DNA of 64,000 nucleotides, taken from contig CALISO010000020.1 in NCBI GenBank assembly GCA_938041445.1, forward strand, positions 1 to 64,000, in the 5' to 3' direction. Source of the stretch: an uncultured Saprospiraceae bacterium. GTDB lineage: Bacteria > Bacteroidota > Bacteroidia > Chitinophagales > Saprospiraceae. The translations under genes were made by a program, and so were the position numbers. Numbering within the stretch: the first letter of the stretch is position 1; each line of letters opens with the position of its first letter. The notes beneath the pieces are model-generated. The model worked only from the letters and a program-made list of their open reading frames with translations, was not told where the DNA came from and did no database searches. Positions 8,551-18,424 of the stretch are shown one piece after another.

Positions 8551-9546
8551 CTATGCTTTTCGAGAAGCTAAAAATTCTTCTCCGTATGTTTTGATATCTG
8601 CAGTCAACATTGGATAATCATCAGCATAAACTTTCGCTAAATCTGTCAATTTATCTATACCAATCTGATCGACACCTTTGAGGATTTCTGCCTTATATTT
8701 TTCGTGATGAATACGATTAGCTTCTTCATGATTCCTTAGTCCAGAGTAATGCTCGAGATGAACAAAATCATGTAGCATAAGTGCAGCATCAATGTATTCT
8801 ATTTTAAGTCTCTTAGCTTCACTCCGTCCATCCCCTTTGTTGATGTTACTCTGATTTCCGCCATGGATACGAAAAAAGACTCCTGGTTTTTGTACCCAAG
8901 CCATTCCTTCATTACATGCGACTCTTAGCACATACTCATAGTCTACCATCTGAGCAATATCCTCATTGAAGGTCCCATATTTGCTTATCAATGACTTGTG
9001 AAATAGGAGAGAAGTAGGTTCTCCGAAGATATTCATCAACACATGGTCTCCAGCTAGCTTTGCACATGTCTCAGCATCAATAAAGGCATCGGCATCATAG
9101 TATTTTGAGAGCTTTACTAAATCGTTCAGAATGTAACCCTTGATTGCTGGATCTGCATCACTATCAGTGACATAGCGCCTATTACATAGACTCATCTTTG
9201 TAGAATGCACTTTGCACGCAGCGTAAAGATTTTGCACACAATCAGTAAGTAGAATATCATCTTGAAAGGCGAACTTGATCCAATCATATTGTGCTAATTC
9301 TATACAACGATTCCAATTGCCAACAAGACCAAGATTTTTAGAATTGAGATGTACAGAAATTCTGTCATCATACTTTGCATATTCCTGGGCAATCTCTAAA
9401 GTATTATCACTTGAGCAATCATCAACTATAAGTATTTCATTATAGATATAACTCTGATCCAAGACACTATCTAGCGTCTCCTTTAGGTATCTAGCACCAT
9501 TATATGTTGGTATGCAGATAGATATATATTCTGACTTAGACTGCAT
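8551..9546 (-). CDS. Family 2 glycosyltransferase
   Basis: A 331-residue cytoplasmic GT-A fold glycosyltransferase. The N-terminus YISICIPTYNGARYLKETL and the nucleotide-binding EILIVDDCSSDNT are classical GT2 motifs (residues 7-50). The donor-site acidic pair is WIKFAFQDDILL near residue 90. No membrane segment is visible, so it probably transfers one sugar from a nucleotide sugar to a lipid-linked oligosaccharide at the inner leaflet. ATG at 9546 overlaps the upstream sulfotransferase by 11 bases. The sugar specificity cannot be read. Confidence 0.9.
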   Translation of the reverse strand: MQSKSEYISICIPTYNGARYLKETLDSVLDQSYIYNEILIVDDCSSDNTLEIAQEYAKYDDRISVHLNSKNLGLVGNWNRCIELAQYDWIKFAFQDDILLTDCVQNLYAACKVHSTKMSLCNRRYVTDSDADPAIKGYILNDLVKLSKYYDADAFIDAETCAKLAGDHVLMNIFGEPTSLLFHKSLISKYGTFNEDIAQMVDYEYVLRVACNEGMAWVQKPGVFFRIHGGNQSNINKGDGRSEAKRLKIEYIDAALMLHDFVHLEHYSGLRNHEEANRIHHEKYKAEILKGVDQIGIDKLTDLAKVYADDYPMLTADIKTYGEEFLASRKA

Positions 9547-10282
9547 AGAGTTCTTCGATTTTGTGATAACCTAAGATATTTTCATATTGCCAATCAATTT
9601 GATCATTGACGAAATCTAGATCTTCTTGAGTATAGTGCTTGAGGTACTGCTTTTCTTGATAGTAAGCAGATCTGTCCCACTTTTTATTGGGGTTTTTACC
9701 AAAATAACCTTTTGACAACTGTACAGGTCCGTTAAGTTTCATTTTGAATTTTCCTGCTATATCACAGACTGTTACTCTTGGTTTGATCAACAACTCTTCA
9801 TACTGCATATAAAGAATATTTGGCCAGAATTTTTGAAGTTCTTTGACGCGTTTGATTTTGGCACTACGTAGTTGCATAACATTGTCAAATCGTTCCCCAG
9901 TTTCTGGATTCCGTTCATAAAGCATTTCTTCTTCAGGCTTGACAGGATTGATGTTCAAATCTCTCGTATCATAATTATCCCCTTGATAACAAGCCCACTC
10001 TGATCGAATAAATTCGCTAAACGACAACCCTAATAATTGTGGAGCATGATGGGGCTTACCATGCATACTGACAAGCCAAGAGTAAGGATCCTTAAATAGG
10101 CAGATAATTAAATCTTTTTCATTGACCTTTTCTTTTAATTGATCTGCTTTTGCAAATCCATGTTTCCAGCCAAATTTATAGCCAACATCGATATTTTTGA
10201 TATTGTGCTCGAGGAGGAAGTGAAGGTAATTAGTCCCCGAATTCCTTTCTCCATAGATCTGTATATAATTGATTCTCTCCAT
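9536..10282 (-). CDS. Sulfotransferase-like protein
   Basis: A predicted sulfotransferase of about 248 residues. The motif INYIQIYGERNSGTNYLHFL at the N-terminus is the PAPS loop of the ERNSGTNYL type, and LIICLFKDPYSWLVSMHG is the 3'-phosphate motif. Two ATGs are possible: 10297, which overlaps the giant gene by 14 bases, and 10282, which follows that gene's stop by one base (TAAC then ATG). I chose 10282 because it keeps the whole domain. Conserved residues later in the chain (WDRSAYYQEKQYLKHYT) match the end of this subgroup. Confidence 0.8.
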   Translation of the reverse strand: MERINYIQIYGERNSGTNYLHFLLEHNIKNIDVGYKFGWKHGFAKADQLKEKVNEKDLIICLFKDPYSWLVSMHGKPHHAPQLLGLSFSEFIRSEWACYQGDNYDTRDLNINPVKPEEEMLYERNPETGERFDNVMQLRSAKIKRVKELQKFWPNILYMQYEELLIKPRVTVCDIAGKFKMKLNGPVQLSKGYFGKNPNKKWDRSAYYQEKQYLKHYTQEDLDFVNDQIDWQYENILGYHKIEELYAV

Positions 10283-10283
10283 G

Positions 10284-13200
10284 TTATTTATGTGCAACTA
10301 TTGTGAGGATATCCATACCGAGTATACCATGATAGAGTGACCATGAGAATGCACCATATGCGTCAGAAAATCCTGCTTCTTTCAAATCATCAATCAATGA
10401 CCAACCATATAATCTGTAGCAAACTTTATCTAACTTATGTGACGTATGTTTAAACATAATCGGATTCATTAGGTCAATCCGCTCGCCTTCTTCAGTGATA
10501 ATGCTTCGTTCTTGAGTTTTCTTTTGTGAATTCAAGAATGGCACAGTCATTAACATCTTTCCTCCAGGCTTCAGAATTCTTACTGACTCCTTGAGAGACT
10601 CTAAATGATCTGGAATCAGGTGCAATTGTTCAGTGTCGATGATCATATCAAATGATTCATCTTTGAATTGCATTTTACTTGGATCAGTATAGGTGCACTT
10701 TTTAGAACTTTTGACATCGTCTACCCACTCATAGTTTGTCAAACTGATATCATCTCTTTGATTGATGTAATCACTTATCCCATCATTAACACCATTATAG
10801 AGTACGGTAGATTGTTTCTTTCCTCCTAGCTCATCATTCATTTGCAAAAGCAAAGCTCTCAACCGACTATTCGTTTTAGTGTGACCACAGTAGAGCTCGT
10901 CCCTGAGGTTAGGCATGCCGATCCCTCTGTGAATATGCTCACGATTGTCTGAAATGCTGTATGGACTAATTGCATCATCTATAAAGTTGTAAGCATGATA
11001 GTGAAATTCTCCAGCGTGCTCTCCAACGAGATTTTTTTCTATGATGAATCTCTTGTTGTAGACACTATTCATCTTATGGGTATACTTCTTATACTCTCGA
11101 TAAGATCTGATCTTGTTTGATTGATGCTTAGTAGAATAAGTGAAGTTCAATTGTGTCCCATTCAGGATTAACCTACCATCTTGACTTCTGAATTGGGTTC
11201 TGAGTTCTTCTTCAATCTTATCAGTTGTAATCTGATCAAGTCCCCAATTTATTCTGTTTATTTTTCCTCTGTGCTTGAGATAGAACTTATGAAAATTAAC
11301 ATCTTGGAATGCCTTGAATCCACTTTCTGTTGATGTGCCACTTGTTCCACCTTCATCGTGATAGATTGTCGAATATGGAGTTACCACAGTCTCGATTCCT
11401 TGTTCCCAAGCAGAGTAACTTAAGTCACTATCCTCACAATAGCAAGGGTGAAATTGCATATCAAAAACACCTACTTGATCCAGTGTATGCCTAGTAATAT
11501 ACATACTACACCCTGAGACATAGCCTACCTCTTTGATAGATTGATATGCTGGATTTTGTGGGTTTTGGTGTTTACCAATATTGTTTCCTGAATAATTCTG
11601 ATACAACTCCGAGCCAAATTCTTGTAGTGTACCATCAGGATACAGAATCTTCGAGCCGACAATTCCAGTATTTTTTCTACAGTATGCGGTCTTCTGTAGC
11701 TCTTCTAGCCAACCTTCATTGAGATAGGTGTCGTTATTCACAAGCACTACATCGTCTTCAGGAAAGGCCATCATCATATTGTTATTTGGAATAACAAATA
11801 CTTCATTTTTATCAGATAGCATTGGAATGATCCTAGGATCTTCTTTAGCTACTTCTTTTAGGTATTCTTGTGTACCGTCTGTACACCCGTTAGAGTAAGC
11901 TAGTACTCTGTACCTCGGATACTTAGTATTGCGTTGGATGGATTCGATGCATCGCTCCATCAAGCTGAGTCGATTCCATGTGACTATGCACACTGAGACC
12001 ATTGGAGCTACAGATTCTACCATCTGAGATTTCACTTCTTCAGGCCCGACTAAAGAGAGAAGTTTTTTCTGAGCCCTTTCAGTAAATAAGTCGAAGTCGT
12101 ATTCTCTTTTCAACGCTTTGATTGCGAGTTCAGCCATCTCATCATAGTCATCTGTGACTAGACCATTGACTTCATTTTCCAACTCTATCCCTTCGTTACC
12201 AATGGAATTGGTGACGATTGGTAGCTTATGGGCGATTGCTTCGCATATCTTGCCCTTAATACCAGCTCCCGCTAGTAATGGAACTATCGTGATTGTACAA
12301 TCATCATATAGTGAATTTAGATCCTCGTCCTCGATAAATCCTCTAAAGTCTACACCCGGTAAATCTCCCAATTTTCTAATTTCATCAGGAGCATGTGATC
12401 CTGCTAGTACGACTGTTGCTTCTGGTACTTCTTTTCTGATAGCAGGCAGTATCTCTTCGCAAAGCTTCTTAGCTGCAGAGATATTAGGCGTATGCTTGAA
12501 TCCACCAAAGAAGAGAATATTATGCCTTTTATTATCAACATACTTAGTCACAGCGATATCGTGTACATTCGATACAACTCTCACATCTGCAGATGGAATT
12601 TCCTCAATAATACTCTGCTTATCTTCTTCTGTTACAGCCCAGATAATCTTTCCTTGATTATAGGCATGTACTTCATTGAGTTTGTTTTGGTTGATACCGT
12701 CTCTACTGAGATTTTCATCTATACCTAAGAGCCTTTCTTCTCTTATCCAGTGAACATCGACGCTATCAAAAATGATGGTTGCTTTAGGATACAGCTGCAT
12801 TAAGTACTTAGATTGGAAGTAGGTCGTGTACCATGCGTAAATGATGGCGTCTACTCTTGGAAGTTGCAGCTTGACCTCAGGATATTGATGATTGCTGATG
12901 TCGATTTCTGATAGGTGTGGTCCTTTGACAACTGTCACTCCTACACTACTTAACTTGTCTATATACTTCTTTTGTTTATCACCAAGTGTGTACACATATA
13001 CATCAAATTCCTCTGCCATTAACTGCAACATCAATGTTGCCCGTCTACCACCACTACTTGTATCAAAGTCAGGTAGGTGTGGAGAAATGAAGAGAACAAC
13101 TGGTTTAGTCGGTTGAACCGATCCTCTGACTAAATCTTTTTTGAATTGATCTTCTAACGTGACTAAACCGCTAGATTTCGCTTCTGCAGGTTGATCATTC

Positions 13201-15455
13201 GTTAAAGGATCAACTGCTTCGATATCTAATGGAATATCAGGGATATGTAAGTCTTCGACTTGTGTATTTAGAATTGCATTTACTTGTGCATCACCTTTGT
13301 TGGAGACACCATTTAAGGCATTCATTATTAACCTTGCTGGAGCGGTCAAGCCAAATCCAAGTTTATAGCTCAGAGAGTTTTTGAGTCCTTGAGTATATGA
13401 TTGGATTGTTTTAAGCGACTGTGTATTATTAACAGCTCTACCTGCAATCTGAGAAAGAGTGGCATCTTTTTGCCTTAAGAATCCTTCAATGTTATTGATA
13501 TGTACTTGCTTATGATAGATGACTTCTTCCAGTTCTTTAATCTGTCTAAGCTTCTCATTTACAAGATGTTCTGAGTTTCCTCTTTCTCCTTCTAACTGTG
13601 TTACTCTATTTCTAATAAGGTTAAGTTCTCCAGTTCGTTCAGCTAGTCTGTAAGCTGTATCGTTGAGTGACTCTTGAAGTTCTTTTTGCTTAGAAACGGC
13701 TTCTTCTTTTTGTGCTGTATACTTGTCTATCACTTCCTCGGACCCTTTAGCAAGATTAAGCAGTTTGTCTTGATGTTCTTTTAGTGCAAACAATTGACCT
13801 TCTTGAGAGATCTTTAACTTGTTGAGTGCAGATATTTGTTCAGTTTTTTTGTCAAGTTGAGCTTTGACAGTATCGATTTCCTTCTTGGCAGATATTTCTT
13901 CGTGCTTAGATAAGCTTAGTTCTTGTTTAATAGAAGAAACTTCAGCTTTAAGGGTTTCATTTAATGCTTTATATCTATGTAACTCTGCTTTTACAGTATG
14001 AATATCCTGACCAGTTTCATCTTTTTCAAATTTGACTAGCTGATCTTTTAGGTCAGCAACGGCAGACTTCAGAGTGAAGTTTTCTTGTAGAATTTCATCT
14101 GCAGAAAATGAATCAGGAAGATCTAAAGCACTTTGATATTGAGCAGCTTTAACGGAGACTTTATCTAGTTCATCTCTAAGGCGAAGGTTTTCATCTATTT
14201 TCTGCAAGTATACTTGTACTGATGTTTCACAGATGGCAATGTACTCTAGTTTTATCGTCAATTTTTTAATCAATCCATCAGCTTCGGGTAGTGCTAGGTT
14301 GATATTGGGATCGGCGACATTGAAGATGAGCAAAGGCCGATGTTCTTTTATGAAATTTCCAGAATAAGTGATTGACTTCTTTTCACCATTAGTAAATTCT
14401 AATTCAATGACGTGAATCTTCATAACGCAATAGTCGTTAATAGGATCGAGTCTCAGTGCATGGATGTTCTCTATATTCTCCAAATCAAACTCCACCTTAG
14501 CCTCATGACCTATGATGACTTGTTTGAGAGATTTTTCTTCTGTCATCCCTTCGCCACTATCGATGAATAGTTGGATAAAGAATGGACTTTCTCCTTCAGG
14601 TGAAAACTTACCTTGAATACTTTGTAGAGCAATAGAGTTCCACTCCATCAACTCAGAAGTAATCTTATTAAGTTTCTTCTGATTGGTTTTGTTGTCTTGA
14701 CCTTTAGGAGTCATATTTGCCATCAGATCATAGATTCTCATAGTAGAATCTGGAACGTTCTCAACTTCTGAAGTCAAGTTACTTCCTTGATATTTGGCTG
14801 TATCCAAAAATGTAGAAATAATCCCATCTTGATTCTCAATCTTATCAAGCTGAAGATTTTCAACTAATGTAGAGATGAATGCGGAAGGATTGTCAATTAA
14901 GTCCTCAAATGAAACAAGTATTCTATCCATATCTCTACTGTAAGACTCTAGCTGTGAGTAATACTGGAGATAAAGCAAGTAGCTCCTAACTTTACGAATA
15001 CGGTGAGCTTCATAAATACTTGTGGCAACAGAAGCCGGATTTCTAAGCACAACTATAGTCTTGATATCATACCCAAGTTCTGTCAATGCTTTCTTATATA
15101 ATGGAAGAAGGAATGATAGCTGAGGATCCTTTATTAGTATTTGTTCAGCTTCCTCAAATTCCTTGACAATTACTTGCTTAAGTTTGAGTTTTTGCTCTTT
15201 AAAATCGACACTTTCAAATATCACATCTGAACTAATAAAAGGACTTGCAAACGTCAATCCTGAAGTTCGAATGATTTCGCCATTAAATTTTTTTATAGAA
15301 GCATTTTCAAAGAATCCTCTTGGGTTAGTAGTAATATCTGCCGGTCTTGTAGATTTTCCAATCGAGTATCCAGACTTTTCAAATACACCAGCAATTGCAG
15401 ATGAACCTGATCTCATAATACCAGAGACGAGAATGGCAATTTTTCTTTGAGGCAT
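10284..15455 (-). CDS. Giant multidomain glycan enzyme: sulfotransferase, coiled coil, GT4, GT2, methyltransferase
   Basis: A 1723-residue cytoplasmic protein. Residues 1-250 form a sulfotransferase (P-loop ILVSGIMRSGSSAIAGVF, 3'-phosphate motif TIVVLRNPASVATSIYEA). Residues about 285-420 look like a beta-rich module. Residues about 425-700 are a long heptad-rich coiled coil. From about 785 a GT-B fold glycosyltransferase starts (VVLFISPHLPDFDTSSGGRR, later AGAGIKGKICEAIAHKLP, the GT4 donor site). From about 1150 a GT2 domain follows (VSVCIVTWNRLSLMERCIES, VLVNNDTYL). The last 200 residues are a class I methyltransferase (SFDMIIDTEQLHLI, LKPGGKMLMTVPF). ATG at 15455. The coiled coil may oligomerise the enzyme or measure chain length, as coiled coils do in some O-antigen terminators; this is inference. 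Confidence 0.85.
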   Translation of the reverse strand: MPQRKIAILVSGIMRSGSSAIAGVFEKSGYSIGKSTRPADITTNPRGFFENASIKKFNGEIIRTSGLTFASPFISSDVIFESVDFKEQKLKLKQVIVKEFEEAEQILIKDPQLSFLLPLYKKALTELGYDIKTIVVLRNPASVATSIYEAHRIRKVRSYLLYLQYYSQLESYSRDMDRILVSFEDLIDNPSAFISTLVENLQLDKIENQDGIISTFLDTAKYQGSNLTSEVENVPDSTMRIYDLMANMTPKGQDNKTNQKKLNKITSELMEWNSIALQSIQGKFSPEGESPFFIQLFIDSGEGMTEEKSLKQVIIGHEAKVEFDLENIENIHALRLDPINDYCVMKIHVIELEFTNGEKKSITYSGNFIKEHRPLLIFNVADPNINLALPEADGLIKKLTIKLEYIAICETSVQVYLQKIDENLRLRDELDKVSVKAAQYQSALDLPDSFSADEILQENFTLKSAVADLKDQLVKFEKDETGQDIHTVKAELHRYKALNETLKAEVSSIKQELSLSKHEEISAKKEIDTVKAQLDKKTEQISALNKLKISQEGQLFALKEHQDKLLNLAKGSEEVIDKYTAQKEEAVSKQKELQESLNDTAYRLAERTGELNLIRNRVTQLEGERGNSEHLVNEKLRQIKELEEVIYHKQVHINNIEGFLRQKDATLSQIAGRAVNNTQSLKTIQSYTQGLKNSLSYKLGFGLTAPARLIMNALNGVSNKGDAQVNAILNTQVEDLHIPDIPLDIEAVDPLTNDQPAEAKSSGLVTLEDQFKKDLVRGSVQPTKPVVLFISPHLPDFDTSSGGRRATLMLQLMAEEFDVYVYTLGDKQKKYIDKLSSVGVTVVKGPHLSEIDISNHQYPEVKLQLPRVDAIIYAWYTTYFQSKYLMQLYPKATIIFDSVDVHWIREERLLGIDENLSRDGINQNKLNEVHAYNQGKIIWAVTEEDKQSIIEEIPSADVRVVSNVHDIAVTKYVDNKRHNILFFGGFKHTPNISAAKKLCEEILPAIRKEVPEATVVLAGSHAPDEIRKLGDLPGVDFRGFIEDEDLNSLYDDCTITIVPLLAGAGIKGKICEAIAHKLPIVTNSIGNEGIELENEVNGLVTDDYDEMAELAIKALKREYDFDLFTERAQKKLLSLVGPEEVKSQMVESVAPMVSVCIVTWNRLSLMERCIESIQRNTKYPRYRVLAYSNGCTDGTQEYLKEVAKEDPRIIPMLSDKNEVFVIPNNNMMMAFPEDDVVLVNNDTYLNEGWLEELQKTAYCRKNTGIVGSKILYPDGTLQEFGSELYQNYSGNNIGKHQNPQNPAYQSIKEVGYVSGCSMYITRHTLDQVGVFDMQFHPCYCEDSDLSYSAWEQGIETVVTPYSTIYHDEGGTSGTSTESGFKAFQDVNFHKFYLKHRGKINRINWGLDQITTDKIEEELRTQFRSQDGRLILNGTQLNFTYSTKHQSNKIRSYREYKKYTHKMNSVYNKRFIIEKNLVGEHAGEFHYHAYNFIDDAISPYSISDNREHIHRGIGMPNLRDELYCGHTKTNSRLRALLLQMNDELGGKKQSTVLYNGVNDGISDYINQRDDISLTNYEWVDDVKSSKKCTYTDPSKMQFKDESFDMIIDTEQLHLIPDHLESLKESVRILKPGGKMLMTVPFLNSQKKTQERSIITEEGERIDLMNPIMFKHTSHKLDKVCYRLYGWSLIDDLKEAGFSDAYGAFSWSLYHGILGMDILTIVAHK

Positions 15456-15508
15456 AGTTGTCGAATTACAATTATTGTGTCAAATAAGTCTTAGCGGGAA
15501 TGTTGTAC

Positions 15509-16000
15509 TTACTTCTTTGATTTTTTCTTCTTTGAAGTAGGCTTCTTAGTACCTTTTTTTACGACTTTTTTCTTGGAGGGACTAGCCTTCTTTTTTGCTG
15601 GTTTTTTTACTTTTTTTTTGACAATCTTAATACCGTTTTTAGTGGTAAACTTGTTGTATAGTGGTAGTTTATTACCAAGAAGTTTCTTTAGCTCAGCGGT
15701 CTTATTAGTTTGAAGAGTTGTTCGTACTTTTGCATTAGCTTTTCCTTCCCACTTTTTGGACTTTTTAAGTTTTGCAACTTGAGTGCTATACTTTGTGTTG
15801 ATTTTTTGGATTCCTTGTATTTGGATATTTGTGAGTCCAAGATTATCCTTAGCAAGTGCCCAATAGTCCTTAGCTGGCAACATTTTTTTGGAAGAAGAAG
15901 GTTTTTTGCTAGCTTTTTTCTTTGCTCCATCAGAGCTGCAAGCTGTCGCTCCAAAAATAGATAGGCATAATAATATTAGTGTTAGGGACTTGAGTTTCAT
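15509..16000 (-). CDS. Lysine-rich lipoprotein of unknown function
   Basis: From ATG 16000 the protein has 163 residues. It starts with a lipoprotein signal ending FGATACSS, so Cys at about 21 is the probable lipidation site. A middle segment of about 80 residues has no family I recognise. The rest is extremely basic, with runs such as KKKVKKPAKKKASPSKKK and a KKKKSKK end, similar in composition to histone H1 tails. A longer frame opens at 16057 but the extra 19 residues hide the signal peptide. The position next to sulfated-glycan genes suggests that the cationic tail could bind an anionic polymer at the envelope; that is a hypothesis. Confidence 0.72.
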   Translation of the reverse strand: MKLKSLTLILLCLSIFGATACSSDGAKKKASKKPSSSKKMLPAKDYWALAKDNLGLTNIQIQGIQKINTKYSTQVAKLKKSKKWEGKANAKVRTTLQTNKTAELKKLLGNKLPLYNKFTTKNGIKIVKKKVKKPAKKKASPSKKKVVKKGTKKPTSKKKKSKK

Positions 16001-16174
16001 TTCAGGTGTTAGATTAGGGTAATAAAATATACAAATTAGAAACTGACGCAATGTCATTTAAATTCCAATTGAGGGACAAAAATAGGGTAATTGGTGAGAA
16101 TATAAAATCATCGAGGTATCTATAACATAATGATATCAGAACGTTAATCACCGTGTCATTATTAGTAAGACTAC

Positions 16175-16182
16175 TATCTTTG
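16175..16182 (+). promoter_or_regulatory. Candidate -7 element for the tandem GT2 gene
   Basis: TATCTTTG matches the Bacteroidota -7 consensus TAnnTTTG and lies 34 bases before the TTG start at 16217, in the 216-base divergent gap with the lipoprotein gene. No good TTTG is seen at the -33 distance, so support is from the -7 match and position only. The rest of the gap shows nothing clear. Confidence 0.35.
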
Positions 16183-16216
16183 ACCAATATTCAGATAAAA
16201 TAGCCACAATACACAA

Positions 16217-18424
16217 TTGAGTTTTCTAAGACATCTTAATAAGAGAAATTTTCAGACACTTTTCAGAGCATTAAAGTCTGAGCCTTTGCCAGTGATATTC
16301 TCAAATTTTCGTCGATTACTTGGAGGTAAATCAGCAAGTGACCAACTGGAGCAATTTAGTTTTACTCATCCAAGTAAGGAATGGCGACTTAACATTGAGT
16401 TTGCCATTGTATCCAAAATGTCAGCTGCAAATATTGTTTTTGGTTGGATTGTGTATCCTAAGAACCAAGAAGGACATCAATTAACTATTGATAATGATTC
16501 TGTAACCATTTTTTTTGATCGATTAGATGTCTATGAAAGTCATATCAAGAGCAAGGATGCAGATCTAGAAGGCAGAGGTTTTATCTACATTTGCCCCAGA
16601 GGTGAATCTCTTACAGCATCACTCAAGTGGTCAGATATCAATGGTAGTGAACTCGTTTCTAGATCACTTTCCCTTAAGGAATTCAATCATGTAGAAGAGA
16701 TGCCACTCCATCGCAATCTACAGTATAGTCCATATGTTGCAATACAAGATGCAATGCGACAACCTTACACTGAACACTTAACAATACAGCCTAAGATAAG
16801 TGTCTGTGTGCCTGTATATAATGTAGATATTAATTATCTACAGCCATGTGTTGAGTCAGTTATTAACCAATCTTACGACAATTGGGAACTCTGTCTATGT
16901 GATGATGCTAGTACAAGAGCTGATACCAGAGGATATCTCAAATCACTTGAGCAATCTACACACAACATTAAGGTTATCTGGAGTGAAGAAAATGGAAACA
17001 TATCTAAGGCATCCAATCGTGCTGTTGAATCTGCTACTGGGGAATTCATCTGTCTATTAGATCATGATGACTTGCTGCATAGAGATGCACTGCTTGAGGT
17101 CGTCAAAGCAATTAATGTTGACCCGGAGGTTGATATTCTATACTCTGATGAAGACAAATTAGATCAAGATGGATTCAGAGTAGAACCATATTATAAGCCT
17201 CAGTATTCCCCACAGCTCTTATTATCAAATAATTATATCTGTCACATCCTGGTAATCAGGAAGACTCTTGGTGACCAAATTGAGTGGTTCAGAGAAGGGT
17301 ATGAAGGTGCTCAAGATCACGACTTGATCCTGAGACTTGCAGAGCAATCATCTAATATTGTACATATTCCTAAAGTGCTATATCATTGGCGTAAAATCGA
17401 AGGAAGTACTGCACTAGGCCATAGCGAAAAATCTTACGCGAATAAAGCTGGTGTCGCAACGATTAAAAGCTATCTCAAGCGAAATGGAATCAAAGGCAAA
17501 GTAAAAAAAGGTTCCTGGACTGGCGCTTATCGTATCAAGTATGCGGTAGAAGAAAAACCTAAGATTGCTATCGTGATTCCGTTCAAAGACCAAGTAGGTT
17601 ATCTTAAGACTTGTCTATCTAGTGTCTTTCAAAAAACGAGCTATCCTAACTTTGAAGTTATATTAGTTGATAACAATAGTGAAAAGCAAGAAACTGCTGA
17701 TGTTCTTGAAAAATATGCGTTTGTAGATAATGTTCGGATTGTTAAGTACAAGGAGCCATTCAACTATTCTAAGATTAATAATTGGGCAATAAGTCAGACA
17801 GACGCCGAAGTAGTATTGCTACTCAATAACGATATCAAGGTTATTACCAAAGATTGGTTGACAACATTATATAGCTACTTGCAACAAGAAAGTGTAGGCG
17901 CAGTCGGAGCTCAATTGCTTTATGACGATATGACTAGTCAGCACAGTGGGTTGGTGATGGGTATCGGAGGTGTTGCAGGACATGCATTCAAAGGCTTGGA
18001 CTCAAGAGTATATCATTACTATTTAGATGGGTTGCCAAGAAATGTATCTGGATGTACAGCTGCTTGCTTACTCGTCAAGCGAGAAGTGTGGTCACAAGTC
18101 GATGGACTCAATGAAGAGAATCTAAAAGTCGCATTCAATGACGTCGACTTTTGTCTAAAAATCAGGGAAGCTGGACATGATATTCTCTATATTCCTGAAG
18201 TCCAATTGTTCCACTTTGAGTCCAAGTCAAGGGGATACGAGGATACACCAGAGAAGGTGGCAAGATTTAAAACAGAACAAAAATATATGCTTGATACATG
18301 GGGTGATACGATGGCTAATGACCCATTTTATAATCCTAATCTCACATTAATCAAGCAAGACTATGGACTCAACATGGAAGGCGTGATACAACAATATTTA
18401 CAACATAGAGCTCAAGGCAAATGA
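16217..18424 (+). CDS. Tandem family 2 glycosyltransferase
   Basis: A 735-residue protein. Residues 1-185 form a beta-rich region without a family I can name. Residues about 193-410 are a first GT2 domain (ISVCVPVYNVDINYLQPCVE, ELCLCDDAS, FICLLDHDDLLHRDALLEV). Residues about 447-715 are a second GT2 domain (IAIVIPFKDQVGYLKTCLSS, VILVDNNSE, VVLLLNNDIKV, then FNDVDFCLKIREAGHDILY). This arrangement is typical of O-antigen and rhamnan-type polymerising glycosyltransferases. The start appears to be TTG at 16217; the first in-frame ATG falls inside the N-terminal region. The stop overlaps the next start as ATGA. Confidence 0.87.
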   Translation: MSFLRHLNKRNFQTLFRALKSEPLPVIFSNFRRLLGGKSASDQLEQFSFTHPSKEWRLNIEFAIVSKMSAANIVFGWIVYPKNQEGHQLTIDNDSVTIFFDRLDVYESHIKSKDADLEGRGFIYICPRGESLTASLKWSDINGSELVSRSLSLKEFNHVEEMPLHRNLQYSPYVAIQDAMRQPYTEHLTIQPKISVCVPVYNVDINYLQPCVESVINQSYDNWELCLCDDASTRADTRGYLKSLEQSTHNIKVIWSEENGNISKASNRAVESATGEFICLLDHDDLLHRDALLEVVKAINVDPEVDILYSDEDKLDQDGFRVEPYYKPQYSPQLLLSNNYICHILVIRKTLGDQIEWFREGYEGAQDHDLILRLAEQSSNIVHIPKVLYHWRKIEGSTALGHSEKSYANKAGVATIKSYLKRNGIKGKVKKGSWTGAYRIKYAVEEKPKIAIVIPFKDQVGYLKTCLSSVFQKTSYPNFEVILVDNNSEKQETADVLEKYAFVDNVRIVKYKEPFNYSKINNWAISQTDAEVVLLLNNDIKVITKDWLTTLYSYLQQESVGAVGAQLLYDDMTSQHSGLVMGIGGVAGHAFKGLDSRVYHYYLDGLPRNVSGCTAACLLVKREVWSQVDGLNEENLKVAFNDVDFCLKIREAGHDILYIPEVQLFHFESKSRGYEDTPEKVARFKTEQKYMLDTWGDTMANDPFYNPNLTLIKQDYGLNMEGVIQQYLQHRAQGK

